Source of the DNA: Massiliimicrobium timonense
GTDB taxonomy: Bacteria > Bacillota_I > Bacilli_A > Erysipelotrichales > Coprobacillaceae
Direction of reading: 5' to 3'
Length of the DNA stretch: 60,825 bases
Assembly: GCF_002160865.1 (NCBI RefSeq)
Contig: NZ_NFLJ01000015.1
Location: forward strand, 1 to 60,825
Shown here: one piece after another, positions 7,963 through 16,208 of the stretch
How the letters are laid out: every line of letters begins with the position of its first letter
Position numbering within the stretch: the stretch's first letter is position 1
Notes under the pieces: generated by a model
Databases searched by the model: none
Seen by the model: only the letters and a program-made list of their open reading frames with translations
What the model was told of the DNA's origin: nothing
Position numbers and translations under genes: made by a program

Positions 7963-9209
7963 TGGAAAATATCTATATTAACAATATACACATCGATGAA
8001 GTTAGGCATTTAAAAAATATTGACATACCATCATCAGATGGTAAGAAAAATATAATTATTACAGGGAAAAATGGTAGTGGTAAAACAAGTTTATTAGATT
8101 CTCTAGCAAATTATCTTCAATCAATAGCTAGTGACAATGATTTTAATGACATTCCTGTAAAGATACATACATGGAAAAATTATTTACAAGAAGCTAAACA
8201 AAAAAATGATACTCAAGATATTAATCGATGCCTAGAAAATCTAAAATATTATGAAAATAAATTTATTAATACAAGAAATGGATTAGATATTACATTTAAT
8301 GCTGACACATCAACTATTTATAAATGTTTTAATAATGGAGAATTTGTTTTAGCATACTATGATGCTAATAGAAATTTTCAAACTGAAGAAGTCAAAAATG
8401 TTGAGAAAATAGAATTAAATACCAAATATTCAATTAAAGAAAAACCAAGTTTAAAGTTTGTTAAGTATTTAGTAGATTTAAAAGTAACACAAGCCTTAGC
8501 TTTAACTAATGGAAAAAAAGAAAAAGCAGAACAAATTCAGAATTGGTTCCAATCTTTAGAAAACTATTTAAAGATGATTTTTGATGACCAATCACTTCAA
8601 TTAGTATTTGATGAAGATAAGTTTAACTTTTATATTTCTGTAGAAGGCAGAAATGATTTTGATTTTAATACTTTATCAAGTGGTTATTCAGCAATACTTG
8701 ATATTGTGGTAGATTTAATTATGAGAATGGAAAAAACATCAAATAGAAGATTTGAATATAATATGCCCGGTATTGTATTGATTGATGAAATAGAAACTCA
8801 TTTACATTTAGAATTGCAAAAAAATATTATGAGTTTCTTAACAACTATTTTTCCTAATGTACAATTTATTGTGACAACACATTCACCTTTTATTCTAAAT
8901 AGTTTAGGTAATATTGTTATTTATGATTTAGAAAGTCGTATTTTGATTGAAAACGGATTAACAGATGTTCCATATAAGGGAATAGTTGAAGGATACTTTA
9001 GAGTAGATACTCATTCAAAAGAGTTAAAAGAAAAATTTGAGAAATATAAGAACTTAATAAATAAAGATCATTTAGAAGATGAAGACTTCGCTGAAATTTC
9101 TAGACTTCAAGTTTACTTAGAAGAAATACCTGATTACTTAGCATTAGATATCTCAACTGAATATCAAATTCTTAAATCAGAATTTGAGGGGAGAAGTGAT
9201 TTGCAGTGA
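7962..9209 (+). CDS. ptuA: Septu-like PtuA AAA/SMC-type ATPase
   Basis: A 415-residue ABC/SMC-like ATPase of the kind paired with HNH nucleases in Septu anti-phage systems. Walker A is GKNGSGKT (35-42), the ABC signature-like LSSGYSA is at about 237-243, Walker B LIDEIETHLH is at about 270-279 and the H-loop TTHSPF is at about 303-308. The middle region (60-110) is charged and helical. The start is GTG at 7962, forced by the upstream AGGAGG and the 1-nt overlap with sir2. The HNH gene follows with a 4-nt GTGA overlap. By analogy PtuA forms the ring that holds and controls PtuB. The call rests on gene pairing and motifs. Confidence 0.75.
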   Translation: MENIYINNIHIDEVRHLKNIDIPSSDGKKNIIITGKNGSGKTSLLDSLANYLQSIASDNDFNDIPVKIHTWKNYLQEAKQKNDTQDINRCLENLKYYENKFINTRNGLDITFNADTSTIYKCFNNGEFVLAYYDANRNFQTEEVKNVEKIELNTKYSIKEKPSLKFVKYLVDLKVTQALALTNGKKEKAEQIQNWFQSLENYLKMIFDDQSLQLVFDEDKFNFYISVEGRNDFDFNTLSSGYSAILDIVVDLIMRMEKTSNRRFEYNMPGIVLIDEIETHLHLELQKNIMSFLTTIFPNVQFIVTTHSPFILNSLGNIVIYDLESRILIENGLTDVPYKGIVEGYFRVDTHSKELKEKFEKYKNLINKDHLEDEDFAEISRLQVYLEEIPDYLALDISTEYQILKSEFEGRSDLQ

Positions 9210-9850
9210 TAAAAATTGAAAGAACTTCAAAAATCCCTAAATCGCTTGAAGAAAAACGAACATATAACGATTATGATGTTGTTATGCAATTAAAACATGA
9301 CTTTCATGATAAATGTTATATCTGTGGTATTAAACCAGTACAAGATCCTGAAATAGAACATCTTTTACCTCATAAAAATGGTAAATTTCCTGAAAGAATG
9401 TTTGATTGGAACAATTTGTTTTGGTCATGTAGACACTGCAATAGTATAAAGAATCAACAAAAATATGATGAAAACGTACTAGATTGTTGTCAAAGAGATC
9501 CTGAGATACTCATCGATTTCACGCTAAATGGTGATACTGTTTTTGTTCAAGCAAAAGATGAAACTGACATTGAAGCTGTTGTGACCGCTGAATTAGTTAA
9601 TGAAGTCTTCAATAAAACAAATACAGGAATGAGAGTCCACAAATGCCAAGTAAGGGTTGATGAACTATTAAAGGAAATGAATGCTTTACTTGACACTTTA
9701 GAAAAGTATAAAACTAATGAACATTCAATTATTGTACAAAGGACTCTTAAAGGATTATTAGATAGGAAGTCTCCTTTTGCAGAATTCAAAAGAAATTATG
9801 TCAAATCACATCAAAATAGATATCCAGAATTAATAGACTATATTAATTAA
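9206..9850 (+). CDS. ptuB: Septu-like PtuB HNH endonuclease
   Basis: A 214-residue HNH nuclease. The zinc/HNH core is CYIC (C37, C40), the catalytic IEHLLPH (H52) and the WNNLFWSCRHCNSIK block (C75, C78, N79), the pattern of PtuB nucleases of Septu and Ec78-type retrons. The C-terminal FAEFKRNYV is also family-like. The start is GTG at 9206, overlapping the PtuA stop by 4 nt. It is the expected effector, degrading DNA or RNA on phage infection. No retron reverse transcriptase or msr-msd is nearby, so this is a stand-alone Septu-like pair. Confidence 0.76.
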   Translation: MIKIERTSKIPKSLEEKRTYNDYDVVMQLKHDFHDKCYICGIKPVQDPEIEHLLPHKNGKFPERMFDWNNLFWSCRHCNSIKNQQKYDENVLDCCQRDPEILIDFTLNGDTVFVQAKDETDIEAVVTAELVNEVFNKTNTGMRVHKCQVRVDELLKEMNALLDTLEKYKTNEHSIIVQRTLKGLLDRKSPFAEFKRNYVKSHQNRYPELIDYIN

Positions 9851-10044
9851 TAGAAACTTTTACCTTTTGTAAATAAACAAGTAATTTGAGTCTTGAAATT
9901 ATTTTGAATTTTCACAAATACATATCAAGAAGTATATAACAAGATATTTGGACATTTCGAAGTCAACAAAAAATATATACAATCTTTTTTCATTATGTGA
10001 AATTGCTTATCTATCAATAAATTTAAAGTTAAAGAGGTATACAA

Positions 10045-10569
10045 ATGAAACGAACTTATGAAAATTTATTAATACGTGAAGCAACTGTTGATGATGCTTT
10101 GCAACTATGTAAATGGTGGAATGACGGTAAGATAATGGATCATGCAGGATTTCCAGAAGGAATTCATACAACTTTAGAAAATGTAATAAATCAAATTGTT
10201 AGTCAAGATAATCTTGAATGTAGGCATATTATTCTTTACAATGATTCTCCTATAGGAGAAATGGTTTATCGTACTATTGATAAAGATAAGTGTGAAATTG
10301 GTATAAAAATTTGTGATTTTTCTATGCAAAATAAAGGATTTGGAAAAATAATTCTTAGTCTTTTTATAGATGGTTTGTTTTCTCAATACAATTTTAAAAA
10401 AGTAGTTTTGGATACAGATTTAAACAATAAACGTGCTCAACATGTGTATGAACAATTAGGATTTAAAAAAATATGTATTAATGAAAATTCTTGGAGAGAT
10501 CAAAAAGGAAATTTACGATCAACTATTGATTATGAATTAATAAAAAATGAGTTTATATCACATTTATGA
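10045..10569 (+). CDS. GNAT family N-acetyltransferase
   Basis: A 174-residue GNAT acetyltransferase. The acetyl-CoA binding region is around MQNKGFGKIILSLF (about 95-108), replacing the usual QxxGxG/A with NKGFGK. LDTDLNNKRAQHVYEQLGF is the classic C-terminal motif. The N-terminus (ATVDDALQLCKWWNDGK) resembles common Firmicute GNATs of unknown substrate. RBS AAAGAGG precedes the ATG. It sits 194 nt after ptuB and before the broken sir2 copy, so it is probably cargo of the same inserted segment. A resistance role cannot be inferred. Confidence 0.82.
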   Translation: MKRTYENLLIREATVDDALQLCKWWNDGKIMDHAGFPEGIHTTLENVINQIVSQDNLECRHIILYNDSPIGEMVYRTIDKDKCEIGIKICDFSMQNKGFGKIILSLFIDGLFSQYNFKKVVLDTDLNNKRAQHVYEQLGFKKICINENSWRDQKGNLRSTIDYELIKNEFISHL

Positions 10570-10717
10570 GATTGTAAATGAAATAACGGAATATATATCA
10601 ATTTAACAAAAAATTTACGTAATTAATAAACTCAGAGTTGTGAAATAAAGTATGTAATCATTAAAAACTAGTTTATCATATAGTTACTATATAAATTGAA
10701 ATAATTATCCTTAACAT

Positions 10718-11224
10718 ATATCCACATTTATGGAAAGACCAGATATTAGAGAAAAATTATTTAGAGATTATGCAAATACACATCATGAAGAATATAATGA
10801 AGTTGTTAAACAATTAAAAGCCAACATGAATGGAGCAAAACCTAATGATGCTCATATTGCTTTAGCCCAATATAAGATACCTGTTATAACCATGAATATT
10901 GATGGTTTACATAAACAGGCAGGAAGTGATGCTTTAGAATTGCATGGTGGTTTGCCAGAAGATGATGAAATGGATATAGCGTGGTCATTATACAATAAAC
11001 CTGTATTATATGGTGATCCTGCACCAAATTATGCCAAAGCATATGAAATGGTATATGATTTAAAACCAGGTGATATTTTTTTAGTTATTGGTTGTTCATT
11101 TCATACAGCAATTGCAGTGGATTTAAGAGAAGTGGCTAGAAGCCGTGGAGCAAGAATTATTGAAATCCAAGAAGATGCTGCACATAATGTCAGAAAGATT
11201 CTGGAGAATATAAAAAAAGAATAG
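10718..11224 (+). pseudogene. 5'-truncated sir2 copy
   Basis: Reading from ATATCC (10718) this matches the intact Sir2 protein from about residue 17 to the end; the shared part is about 85% identical by my hand alignment. It lacks the start, the ribosome binding site and the NAD-binding GAGIS segment; the codon before the homology block is followed upstream by an in-frame TAA (10712). An internal ATG at 10730 has no Shine-Dalgarno. Many synonymous differences from the intact copy mean it is not a recent tandem duplicate. It is best read as the remnant of the resident sir2 left when the sir2-ptuAB-GNAT segment came in. Confidence 0.78.
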
Positions 11225-11236
11225 TAATACTATTCA
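11213..11236 (-). terminator. Terminator for the HxlR gene
   Basis: Perfect inverted repeat GAATAGTA-A-TACTATTC (11220-11236), followed on the minus strand by T7. It spans the stop codons of both convergent reading frames. Confidence 0.65.
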
Positions 11237-11562
11237 CGATGTTCTTCGCCCCAGACACACAGCTGATCTAAGACCTTCATTAAAGATTTTCCTTTTTCAC
11301 TTAAACTATATTCTACTTTAGGTGGAATTTGAGGGTATTCTTTTCTGATTATAAGTCTATCATTTTCCAGCTCCTTTAAATTGCGGCTTAATGTTTTGTC
11401 AGTAATATTTTTTAAATAACGTTTTAGTTCATTAAAGCGAACAATTTCAAATTCCATTAAGCAATATAGAATGACCATTTTATGTTTACCAGATATTAAC
11501 GATAATGTATAGCTAAATCCTGTTTCTTCAAAATGAGCATTTTCTATATAATTTTTAATCAT
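11230..11562 (-). CDS. HxlR-family transcriptional regulator
   Basis: A 110-residue winged-helix regulator of the HxlR/MarR-like family, dimeric DNA-binding proteins often sensing electrophiles or redox stress. The recognition region includes LSLISGKHKMVILYCL, FNELKRYL, ITDKTLSRNLKELE and the wing PPKVEYSLSEKG. There is a cysteine at about residue 34 and another near the C-terminus (LCVWGEE). The start is the ATG at 11562, preceded by AAAGGAG. It is divergent from the flavin reductase gene and very probably controls it and itself. A consensus promoter lies at 11633-11661. Confidence 0.85.
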   Translation of the reverse strand: MIKNYIENAHFEETGFSYTLSLISGKHKMVILYCLMEFEIVRFNELKRYLKNITDKTLSRNLKELENDRLIIRKEYPQIPPKVEYSLSEKGKSLMKVLDQLCVWGEEHRE

Positions 11563-11632
11563 ATTGCACTCTCCTTTAAGATAGTACCTATTATAATTGA
11601 CAGTACTTGTATTTTTTATAAGACTTGTTAAA

Positions 11633-11661
11633 ATTATATTTAAGAGTTGAGATAATGTCAA
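11633..11661 (-). promoter_or_regulatory. Consensus SigA promoter of the HxlR gene
   Basis: On the minus strand TTGACA (11661-11656), a 17-nt spacer and TATAAT (11638-11633): both hexamers are perfect. The short divergent region also contains AGTACC/AGTACT and ACTTGT repeats (about 11583-11629) that could be the HxlR operator. Confidence 0.8.
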
Positions 11662-11687
11662 TTCAAATGTAGAAAGGGGTTATTAGT

Positions 11688-12257
11688 ATGAGAAAAAAAT
11701 TAAATTTGACAGAAGGTATTTTTCCAATGCCTGTTTTAATGATTGCAACTTATAATGAAGATGGTAGTGTGGATGTTATGAATGCTGCATGGGGAACAAT
11801 GCAGGAAAGAGGGACAGTTGCTTTGAATTTAACAGAAACACATAAAACAGTCAAAAATATTAAAGCTAGAGGTGCTTTTACAGTCAGTATTGCTGATGAA
11901 GACCATATTGTCGAAGCAGATTATTTTGGAATTGTGTCTGGGAATAAAGAATCTCATAAATTTGAAAACAGTGGTTTAACGGCTTCACATGCTCAAATGG
12001 TTGATGCTCCAGTGATTCAAGAATTTCCTCTTTGTTTAGAGTGTGAATTTATTGAATATCAGACCAATGAATATGGTTGTGGAGTTATTGGTAAAGTTGT
12101 AAATATAACTGCTGACGAGAAAGTTATGAAAGATGATCATATAGATATGTCTTTGGTTAAAGCCATAGCCTTTGATCCTTATACACATGGCTATTATCGC
12201 GTAAGTGAACGTGTTGGAGAAGCTTTTAAAGATGGTTTAAAATTAAAGAAATCATAA
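11688..12257 (+). CDS. Flavin reductase-like FMN-binding protein
   Basis: A 189-residue split-barrel flavin reductase domain protein, expected to bind FMN and reduce flavin or a small electrophile. Family signatures are PMPVLMIATYNEDG, VMNAAWGT near the N-terminus, and IKARGAFTVSIAD. RBS AAAGGGG precedes the ATG. It is the divergent partner of the HxlR gene, an arrangement common for stress-induced oxidoreductases. A candidate promoter is TTGTAT (11607-11612), 16 nt, TAAAAT (11629-11634), overlapping the regulator's own promoter, which would allow joint control. Confidence 0.82.
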   Translation: MRKKLNLTEGIFPMPVLMIATYNEDGSVDVMNAAWGTMQERGTVALNLTETHKTVKNIKARGAFTVSIADEDHIVEADYFGIVSGNKESHKFENSGLTASHAQMVDAPVIQEFPLCLECEFIEYQTNEYGCGVIGKVVNITADEKVMKDDHIDMSLVKAIAFDPYTHGYYRVSERVGEAFKDGLKLKKS

Positions 12258-12290
12258 TGATTATTGCTTAAAGCAAATAATTTGTGTTTG

Positions 12291-12318
12291 AAAAATCAAG
12301 TCTTAGAACTTGATTTTT
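12291..12318. terminator. Bidirectional terminator
   Basis: Perfect 11-bp stem AAAAATCAAGT/ACTTGATTTTT with a 6-nt loop, serving the flavin reductase gene (+) and the convergent membrane-protein gene (-). Confidence 0.9.
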
Positions 12319-12674
12319 TCATATTGCAATAATTGTTCACGTGCTTTTTTATAATGTTTTAATTGAATAACAATTTCTTTACGTGTTTTTGTGACAATAT
12401 ATTCCGCAGTGCCAATGGCTAATATTAATGCGACTATCATAAAGATAGGAGTTGAATATAAGAAAAATGCACTGTGTGTTAATAAATATAAAATAATCAA
12501 AAATGCAACAACTGTCAGTGTTTTGATTAATATACGTGTACTTAGAAAACGGGCATACATATCATTTCTAATATTTTGATATGTGTCCTGTAATAATGTA
12601 ATAATTTCAGAGCATTTTTCAAGTGTTAATTCATAGTCATTAATATTTGTGCGAACATCAACTTTAATTGCCAT
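12303..12674 (-). CDS. Hypothetical two-helix membrane protein
   Basis: A 123-residue protein with a cytoplasmic-looking N-terminal helix (1-45), two adjacent transmembrane helices (about 50-67 and 71-92) and a basic, helical C-terminal tail (TKTRKEIVIQLKHYKKAREQ). It looks like a hairpin membrane protein with both ends inside. RBS GAGGAGG precedes the ATG at 12674. I recognise no family. It is monocistronic and its 3' end shares a terminator with the flavin reductase gene. Confidence 0.6.
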   Translation of the reverse strand: MAIKVDVRTNINDYELTLEKCSEIITLLQDTYQNIRNDMYARFLSTRILIKTLTVVAFLIILYLLTHSAFFLYSTPIFMIVALILAIGTAEYIVTKTRKEIVIQLKHYKKAREQLLQYEKIKF

Positions 12675-12737
12675 CTCTCAAACCTCCTCTTACACATCGC
12701 TTACATTATAGCACTGTTTGAAAAAAAATAAAGAGAT

Positions 12738-12765
12738 TTACTTCAAATATAAAACATTGTATACT
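12738..12765 (+). promoter_or_regulatory. SigA-type promoter of the DUF5662 gene
   Basis: TTACTT (12738-12743), 16-nt spacer, TATACT (12760-12765), 16 nt before the ATG. Confidence 0.55.
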
Positions 12766-12781
12766 AGATACGGGTGATTCG

Positions 12782-13312
12782 ATGAAAACTTTAGGACATT
12801 TTAAAACCATAACAAAACATAAATGGAAAGTCATGAAATTATGTTTTCGTATTGGTTTATATAAACAGGGTCTATTACATGATATGTCAAAATATGCATG
12901 GTGTGAATTTTCAACAGGGATGAAATATTATCAAGGAGATAAATCTCCTAATTCGGTAGAACGTCGTGAAAAAGGATATTCTTTGGCGTGGTTACACCAT
13001 AAAGGAAGAAATAAACATCATTGGGAGTTTTGGGTTGACTTTACACGTACAGGACTACAACCAGCAAAAATGCCTACACGCTATGTTTTAGAAATGTTTT
13101 GTGATCGTATTGCAGCAAGTCAAACTTATCAAGGAAAGAAATACCGTGATACTTTCCCTTTGGCTTATTATGAAAATGGGAAGCATTCTTATATCATGCA
13201 CCCACAAACACGTCAATTTTTAGAACATCTTTTACATTATCTTCATGATCATGGATTAGATGAAACAATTCAATATATCAATTCTCATCCAGAGTGGAAG
13301 AAAAAATCATAA
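12782..13312 (+). CDS. DUF5662 family protein
   Basis: A 176-residue protein with a histidine-rich, HD-like pattern: LLHDMSKYAWCEF (about 31-43), LAWLHHKGRNKHHWEFW (about 72-88) and a later CDRIAASQ. The His/Asp clusters suggest a metal-dependent hydrolase fold of the DUF5662 type, but no activity is established that I know of. The ribosome binding site is weak (GGGTGA) and very close to the ATG. It lies 37 nt before dacB, which may be read from it. Confidence 0.65.
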   Translation: MKTLGHFKTITKHKWKVMKLCFRIGLYKQGLLHDMSKYAWCEFSTGMKYYQGDKSPNSVERREKGYSLAWLHHKGRNKHHWEFWVDFTRTGLQPAKMPTRYVLEMFCDRIAASQTYQGKKYRDTFPLAYYENGKHSYIMHPQTRQFLEHLLHYLHDHGLDETIQYINSHPEWKKKS

Positions 13313-13334
13313 CACATTTTTTATTTCATATAGT
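13307..13334 (+). promoter_or_regulatory. Candidate SigE promoter of dacB
   Basis: TCATAAC (13307-13313), 13 nt, CATATAGT (13327-13334): close to the B. subtilis SigE consensus KMATAWW-N13/15-CATAYAHT. B. subtilis dacB is SigE-dependent. The leader would be very short (start at 13350), so an overlapping SigA TATTAT is an alternative. Confidence 0.45.
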
Positions 13335-13349
13335 ATTATAGGTGATTAT

Positions 13350-14360
13350 ATGAAAAAAAGTGTGTTTTTTTTATGTTTCCTTTTATGTATGATATCTGTT
13401 CATGCTGTTGATTTTCAGGGAAAATCTTATATTGTGATGGAGAGTACGCATCAAAATGTATTAGAAGGAAAAGATATTTATGAAGTACAAAGTGTAGCAT
13501 CTATTTCTAAAATTATGACAGCTATTGTTGCGATTGAAAATGGTCAATTGGATGATGAATACAAAATAGGTGAAGAAGTCAATGAAGCATGGGGAAGTGG
13601 CATCTATGTACATATAGGTGATCGAATGAATTTAAGAGATCTTCTACATGGACTCCTTTTAAGAAGTGGAAATGATGCAGCGAATGTCATTGCAAAAAAT
13701 ATTGGTGGAAATATTGAAAATTTTGTTGATATGATGAATCAAAAAGCACAGGAATTAAACATGACAAGAACTCATTTTTCTAATCCAACTGGTTTAGATG
13801 AAGAAGATGATGGAAATCAATCATGTGTCTATGATATGGCTTTGTTGATGTCATATTGTTCATTGAATCCTATTTTTAATGATATTGTGATGAAAGAAAC
13901 TTATCAAAGAGAAGATGGTGGAGGAACATGGCATAATAAAAATAGACTATTAAATGAATATGAATATTGTGTAGGTGGAAAAACTGGATATACCAAAAAA
14001 GCCAAAAGAACTTTAGTCACAAGAGCTATTCAGGATGATGTGTCTTTAATTATTGTGACATTTAATTGTGGTAATGATTTTGAATTTCATCAACAAAAAT
14101 ATGAAGAATGTTTTAAAAAATATCAAAATGTTCTTGTTTTATCTAAAGGGATTTATCAATATCATGGTCATTCTTTTTTAATTGATCAAGATTTATATTA
14201 TTGTGGTCAAGAAAGCCAAAATGTTTCTTTACAATCAACAGGTGATGTTTTACAAGTCTATATTGATCAAAAACCTATTTATCAAGTGACGCATCAAAAC
14301 TTTTTGACAACTATTTTTAAATATACAAGAATCCTGCTTGGGGAGTGTTTCAATGGCTAG
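13350..14360 (+). CDS. dacB: Sporulation D-Ala-D-Ala carboxypeptidase (DacB/DacF, PBP5-type)
   Basis: Serine DD-carboxypeptidase of peptidase family S11, trimming pentapeptides in spore cortex peptidoglycan. A signal peptide covers about 1-19 (KKSVFFLCFLLCMISVHA). The three active-site motifs are SISK (S51, K54), SGN (about 105) and KTG (about 210). At 336 residues it is slightly shorter than B. subtilis DacB. The ATG at 13350 is preceded by GGTGAT. It is followed by spmA with an 8-nt overlap and then spmB, the same order as the B. subtilis dacB-spmA-spmB operon, which is why I favour dacB over other S11 paralogues. A SigE-like promoter lies just upstream. Confidence 0.88.
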   Translation: MKKSVFFLCFLLCMISVHAVDFQGKSYIVMESTHQNVLEGKDIYEVQSVASISKIMTAIVAIENGQLDDEYKIGEEVNEAWGSGIYVHIGDRMNLRDLLHGLLLRSGNDAANVIAKNIGGNIENFVDMMNQKAQELNMTRTHFSNPTGLDEEDDGNQSCVYDMALLMSYCSLNPIFNDIVMKETYQREDGGGTWHNKNRLLNEYEYCVGGKTGYTKKAKRTLVTRAIQDDVSLIIVTFNCGNDFEFHQQKYEECFKKYQNVLVLSKGIYQYHGHSFLIDQDLYYCGQESQNVSLQSTGDVLQVYIDQKPIYQVTHQNFLTTIFKYTRILLGECFNG

Positions 14361-14922
14361 AATATGGAAATGGAGTGTTGTTGTTTTTTTGATAATTGGT
14401 TTGTGTTGCCATCAAGAAGAAGCTATGATGAATGCTTTGATGGATACACCTTATATGGTTTGGGATTTATTTTTCAATGTTATTTTATCTGCTTGTTTAT
14501 GGGGTGGTTTTTTAAATGTTATTCAAAAAACGGGTTTTATGAATTATTTTTCTTTTTTATTGAAACCACTCTTTCATCTTATTTATGGATCCGTTATTAA
14601 AAATAAAGTCATCTATACTTATTTGTCTTCTAATATTCTTGCTAATCTATTCGGATTAGGAACTCTTGCCACAATAAGTGGTGTCAAGGCTTTTCAAAAA
14701 CTTCAAGAGCTTAATCCTCACTCGAAACGCCCCAGTCGTCCTATGTTGACCTTAGTCATTATCAATACAGCCGGATTGTCTTTGTTTCCATCTACTCTTT
14801 TGATGATCAGACAACAAATGGGTTCACAAAATATTTATGCTTTTTATCCTTATATGCTTTTGATTGGTATTTCCATTATTATAATTGGTTTAATCATGCA
14901 AAGGGTGATTGATCATGAATAA
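14353..14922 (+). CDS. spmA: Spore maturation protein A
   Basis: A 189-residue polytopic membrane protein of the nucleoside-recognition (Gate) family, needed in B. subtilis for spore core dehydration and heat resistance. Four or five transmembrane segments are visible. The conserved ANLFGLGTLATISGVKAF and NTAGLSLFPSTLL blocks match SpmA. The start is the ATG at 14353, 8 nt inside dacB, with GGGGAG upstream; an in-frame TTG at 14338 has no site. It overlaps spmB by 8 nt, so the three genes are translationally coupled. Confidence 0.88.
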   Translation: MARIWKWSVVVFLIIGLCCHQEEAMMNALMDTPYMVWDLFFNVILSACLWGGFLNVIQKTGFMNYFSFLLKPLFHLIYGSVIKNKVIYTYLSSNILANLFGLGTLATISGVKAFQKLQELNPHSKRPSRPMLTLVIINTAGLSLFPSTLLMIRQQMGSQNIYAFYPYMLLIGISIIIIGLIMQRVIDHE

Positions 14923-15424
14923 GATTGTTTTTCTTTTTCTTCTATGTGTTTTTATTGATGGTTTGATGAAGCATCTTCCTTTATTTGATGATTTTATAGA
15001 TGGTGTCAAAGATGCCCTGCAATTATGTCGAACATTATTTACAACATTTATGGCTTTAATGGTTTTTGTTCAATTATTACAAAGCAGTGGAACAATTGAT
15101 TTGTTAAGTCATTTGTTTTCACCCTTATTAAGTCTTTTGCATATTCCTATAGATATCATTGTTTTGGGTCTATTACGCCCAGTCAGTGCCAATGCATCAT
15201 TAACTTATTTATATTCTTTTTATGAAACTTTTGGTGTGGATCATCCTTTGAGTTTACTGGCCACATTGATTCAAAGTGGCAGTGATACAACATTTTATGT
15301 TGTCACAATTTATTTTTCATCTATTCATATGAAAAGAACCAGATATGCTTTACCCATTGGTTTAATAATGGATTGTTTATCGGTTATATTTGCGATTATG
15401 ATTTATTTAAAAATGTTTGTATAA
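14915..15424 (+). CDS. spmB: Spore maturation protein B
   Basis: A 169-residue membrane protein, partner of SpmA. Conserved blocks include LGLLRPVSANASLTYLY and LATLIQSGSDTTFYVVTIYFSS, the latter being the classic SpmB signature, with four or so transmembrane helices. The start is the ATG at 14915, overlapping the spmA stop by 8 nt with AAGGGTG upstream. Together SpmA and SpmB are thought to act in the forespore or mother-cell membrane during dehydration. rluB follows, as in B. subtilis. Confidence 0.9.
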   Translation: MNKIVFLFLLCVFIDGLMKHLPLFDDFIDGVKDALQLCRTLFTTFMALMVFVQLLQSSGTIDLLSHLFSPLLSLLHIPIDIIVLGLLRPVSANASLTYLYSFYETFGVDHPLSLLATLIQSGSDTTFYVVTIYFSSIHMKRTRYALPIGLIMDCLSVIFAIMIYLKMFV

Positions 15425-15468
15425 TTGCATAAATTATGTATAATGGTATCTGGAAAGGACGGGATACT

Positions 15469-16206
15469 ATGGAAAGACTACAAAAAGCAATTGCGGCGAG
15501 TGGCTATACGTCAAGAAGAAAAGCGGAAGATCTCATTCGTCAAGGGAGAGTCGAAGTCAATGGTGAAGTCGTAAGTGAATTAGGTTTTAAAGTGAAACAA
15601 GGAGATTTGATCATGGTTGATGGAAAGGCTCTCCAAGGTGAAAATAAAGTTTATTATGTTTTTTATAAACCTAAAGGATGTATCACTTCATTAAGTGATG
15701 AGTTAGGGAGAAAAACAGTGATTGATTATTTTGGTGATGTACAGGAACGTATTTATCCAGTAGGTAGATTGGATTATGATACATCTGGTTTATTGTTGAT
15801 GACCAATGATGGGGAGTTTGCGAATCTGATGATGCATCCTTCTTCTCATCTTGAAAAGGTTTATGAAGTCAGCATTAAAGGATTAATCAGTGGATTGACA
15901 GTGCATCAATTAGAAAAAGGTATTTATTTAGATGGTGTAAAAACATTACCTTGTCGTATTAAAATTGTTGGTAAAGATGAAGAACATGGCACAACGATGT
16001 TGATGATTAAATTGATTGAAGGAAAAAATAGACAGGTGAAAAAGATGTTTGAAGCAGTGGGACATCCTGTAAAAAGACTACATCGTTTACGTGTGGGTAT
16101 GATTGATTTAAAAGGCTTAAAACCGGGGCAATATCGTCGTTTAAAACCTCAAGAAGTCAAAGATTTAAAAGCTATGGCTTTAGCTAAAAAAAATAATCAT
16201 AAATAA
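15469..16206 (+). CDS. rluB: 23S rRNA pseudouridine synthase RluB (RsuA family)
   Basis: A 245-residue pseudouridine synthase acting on 23S rRNA. The N-terminal S4 RNA-binding domain (1-60: RLQKAIAASGYTSRRKAEDLI) is followed by the RsuA-type catalytic domain with the active-site Asp in GRLDYDTSGLL (about 102) and the C-terminal IEGKNRQVKKMFEAVGHPV motif. The ATG at 15469 is chosen for AAAGGACGGG; a frame opening 33 nt earlier has no site. Position directly after spmB matches B. subtilis ypuL. It ends in a strong terminator. Confidence 0.92.
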   Translation: MERLQKAIAASGYTSRRKAEDLIRQGRVEVNGEVVSELGFKVKQGDLIMVDGKALQGENKVYYVFYKPKGCITSLSDELGRKTVIDYFGDVQERIYPVGRLDYDTSGLLLMTNDGEFANLMMHPSSHLEKVYEVSIKGLISGLTVHQLEKGIYLDGVKTLPCRIKIVGKDEEHGTTMLMIKLIEGKNRQVKKMFEAVGHPVKRLHRLRVGMIDLKGLKPGQYRRLKPQEVKDLKAMALAKKNNHK

Positions 16207-16208
16207 TC

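Noticed and set aside
9206-9850. Retron with PtuAB effector (Ec78 type)
   Set aside because: No reverse transcriptase gene or msr-msd-like RNA lies beside the pair.
9851-10044. Hidden small gene or toxin-antitoxin between ptuB and the GNAT gene
   Set aside because: The 194-nt AT-rich gap has no reading frame with a convincing RBS and no clear hairpin.
10730-11224. Second functional sir2 starting at the internal ATG
   Set aside because: It lacks the NAD-binding GAGIS segment and any Shine-Dalgarno sequence.
14364-14600. Cysteine/phenylalanine-rich frame inside spmA
   Set aside because: Out-of-frame shadow of a strongly supported gene with conserved SpmA motifs.
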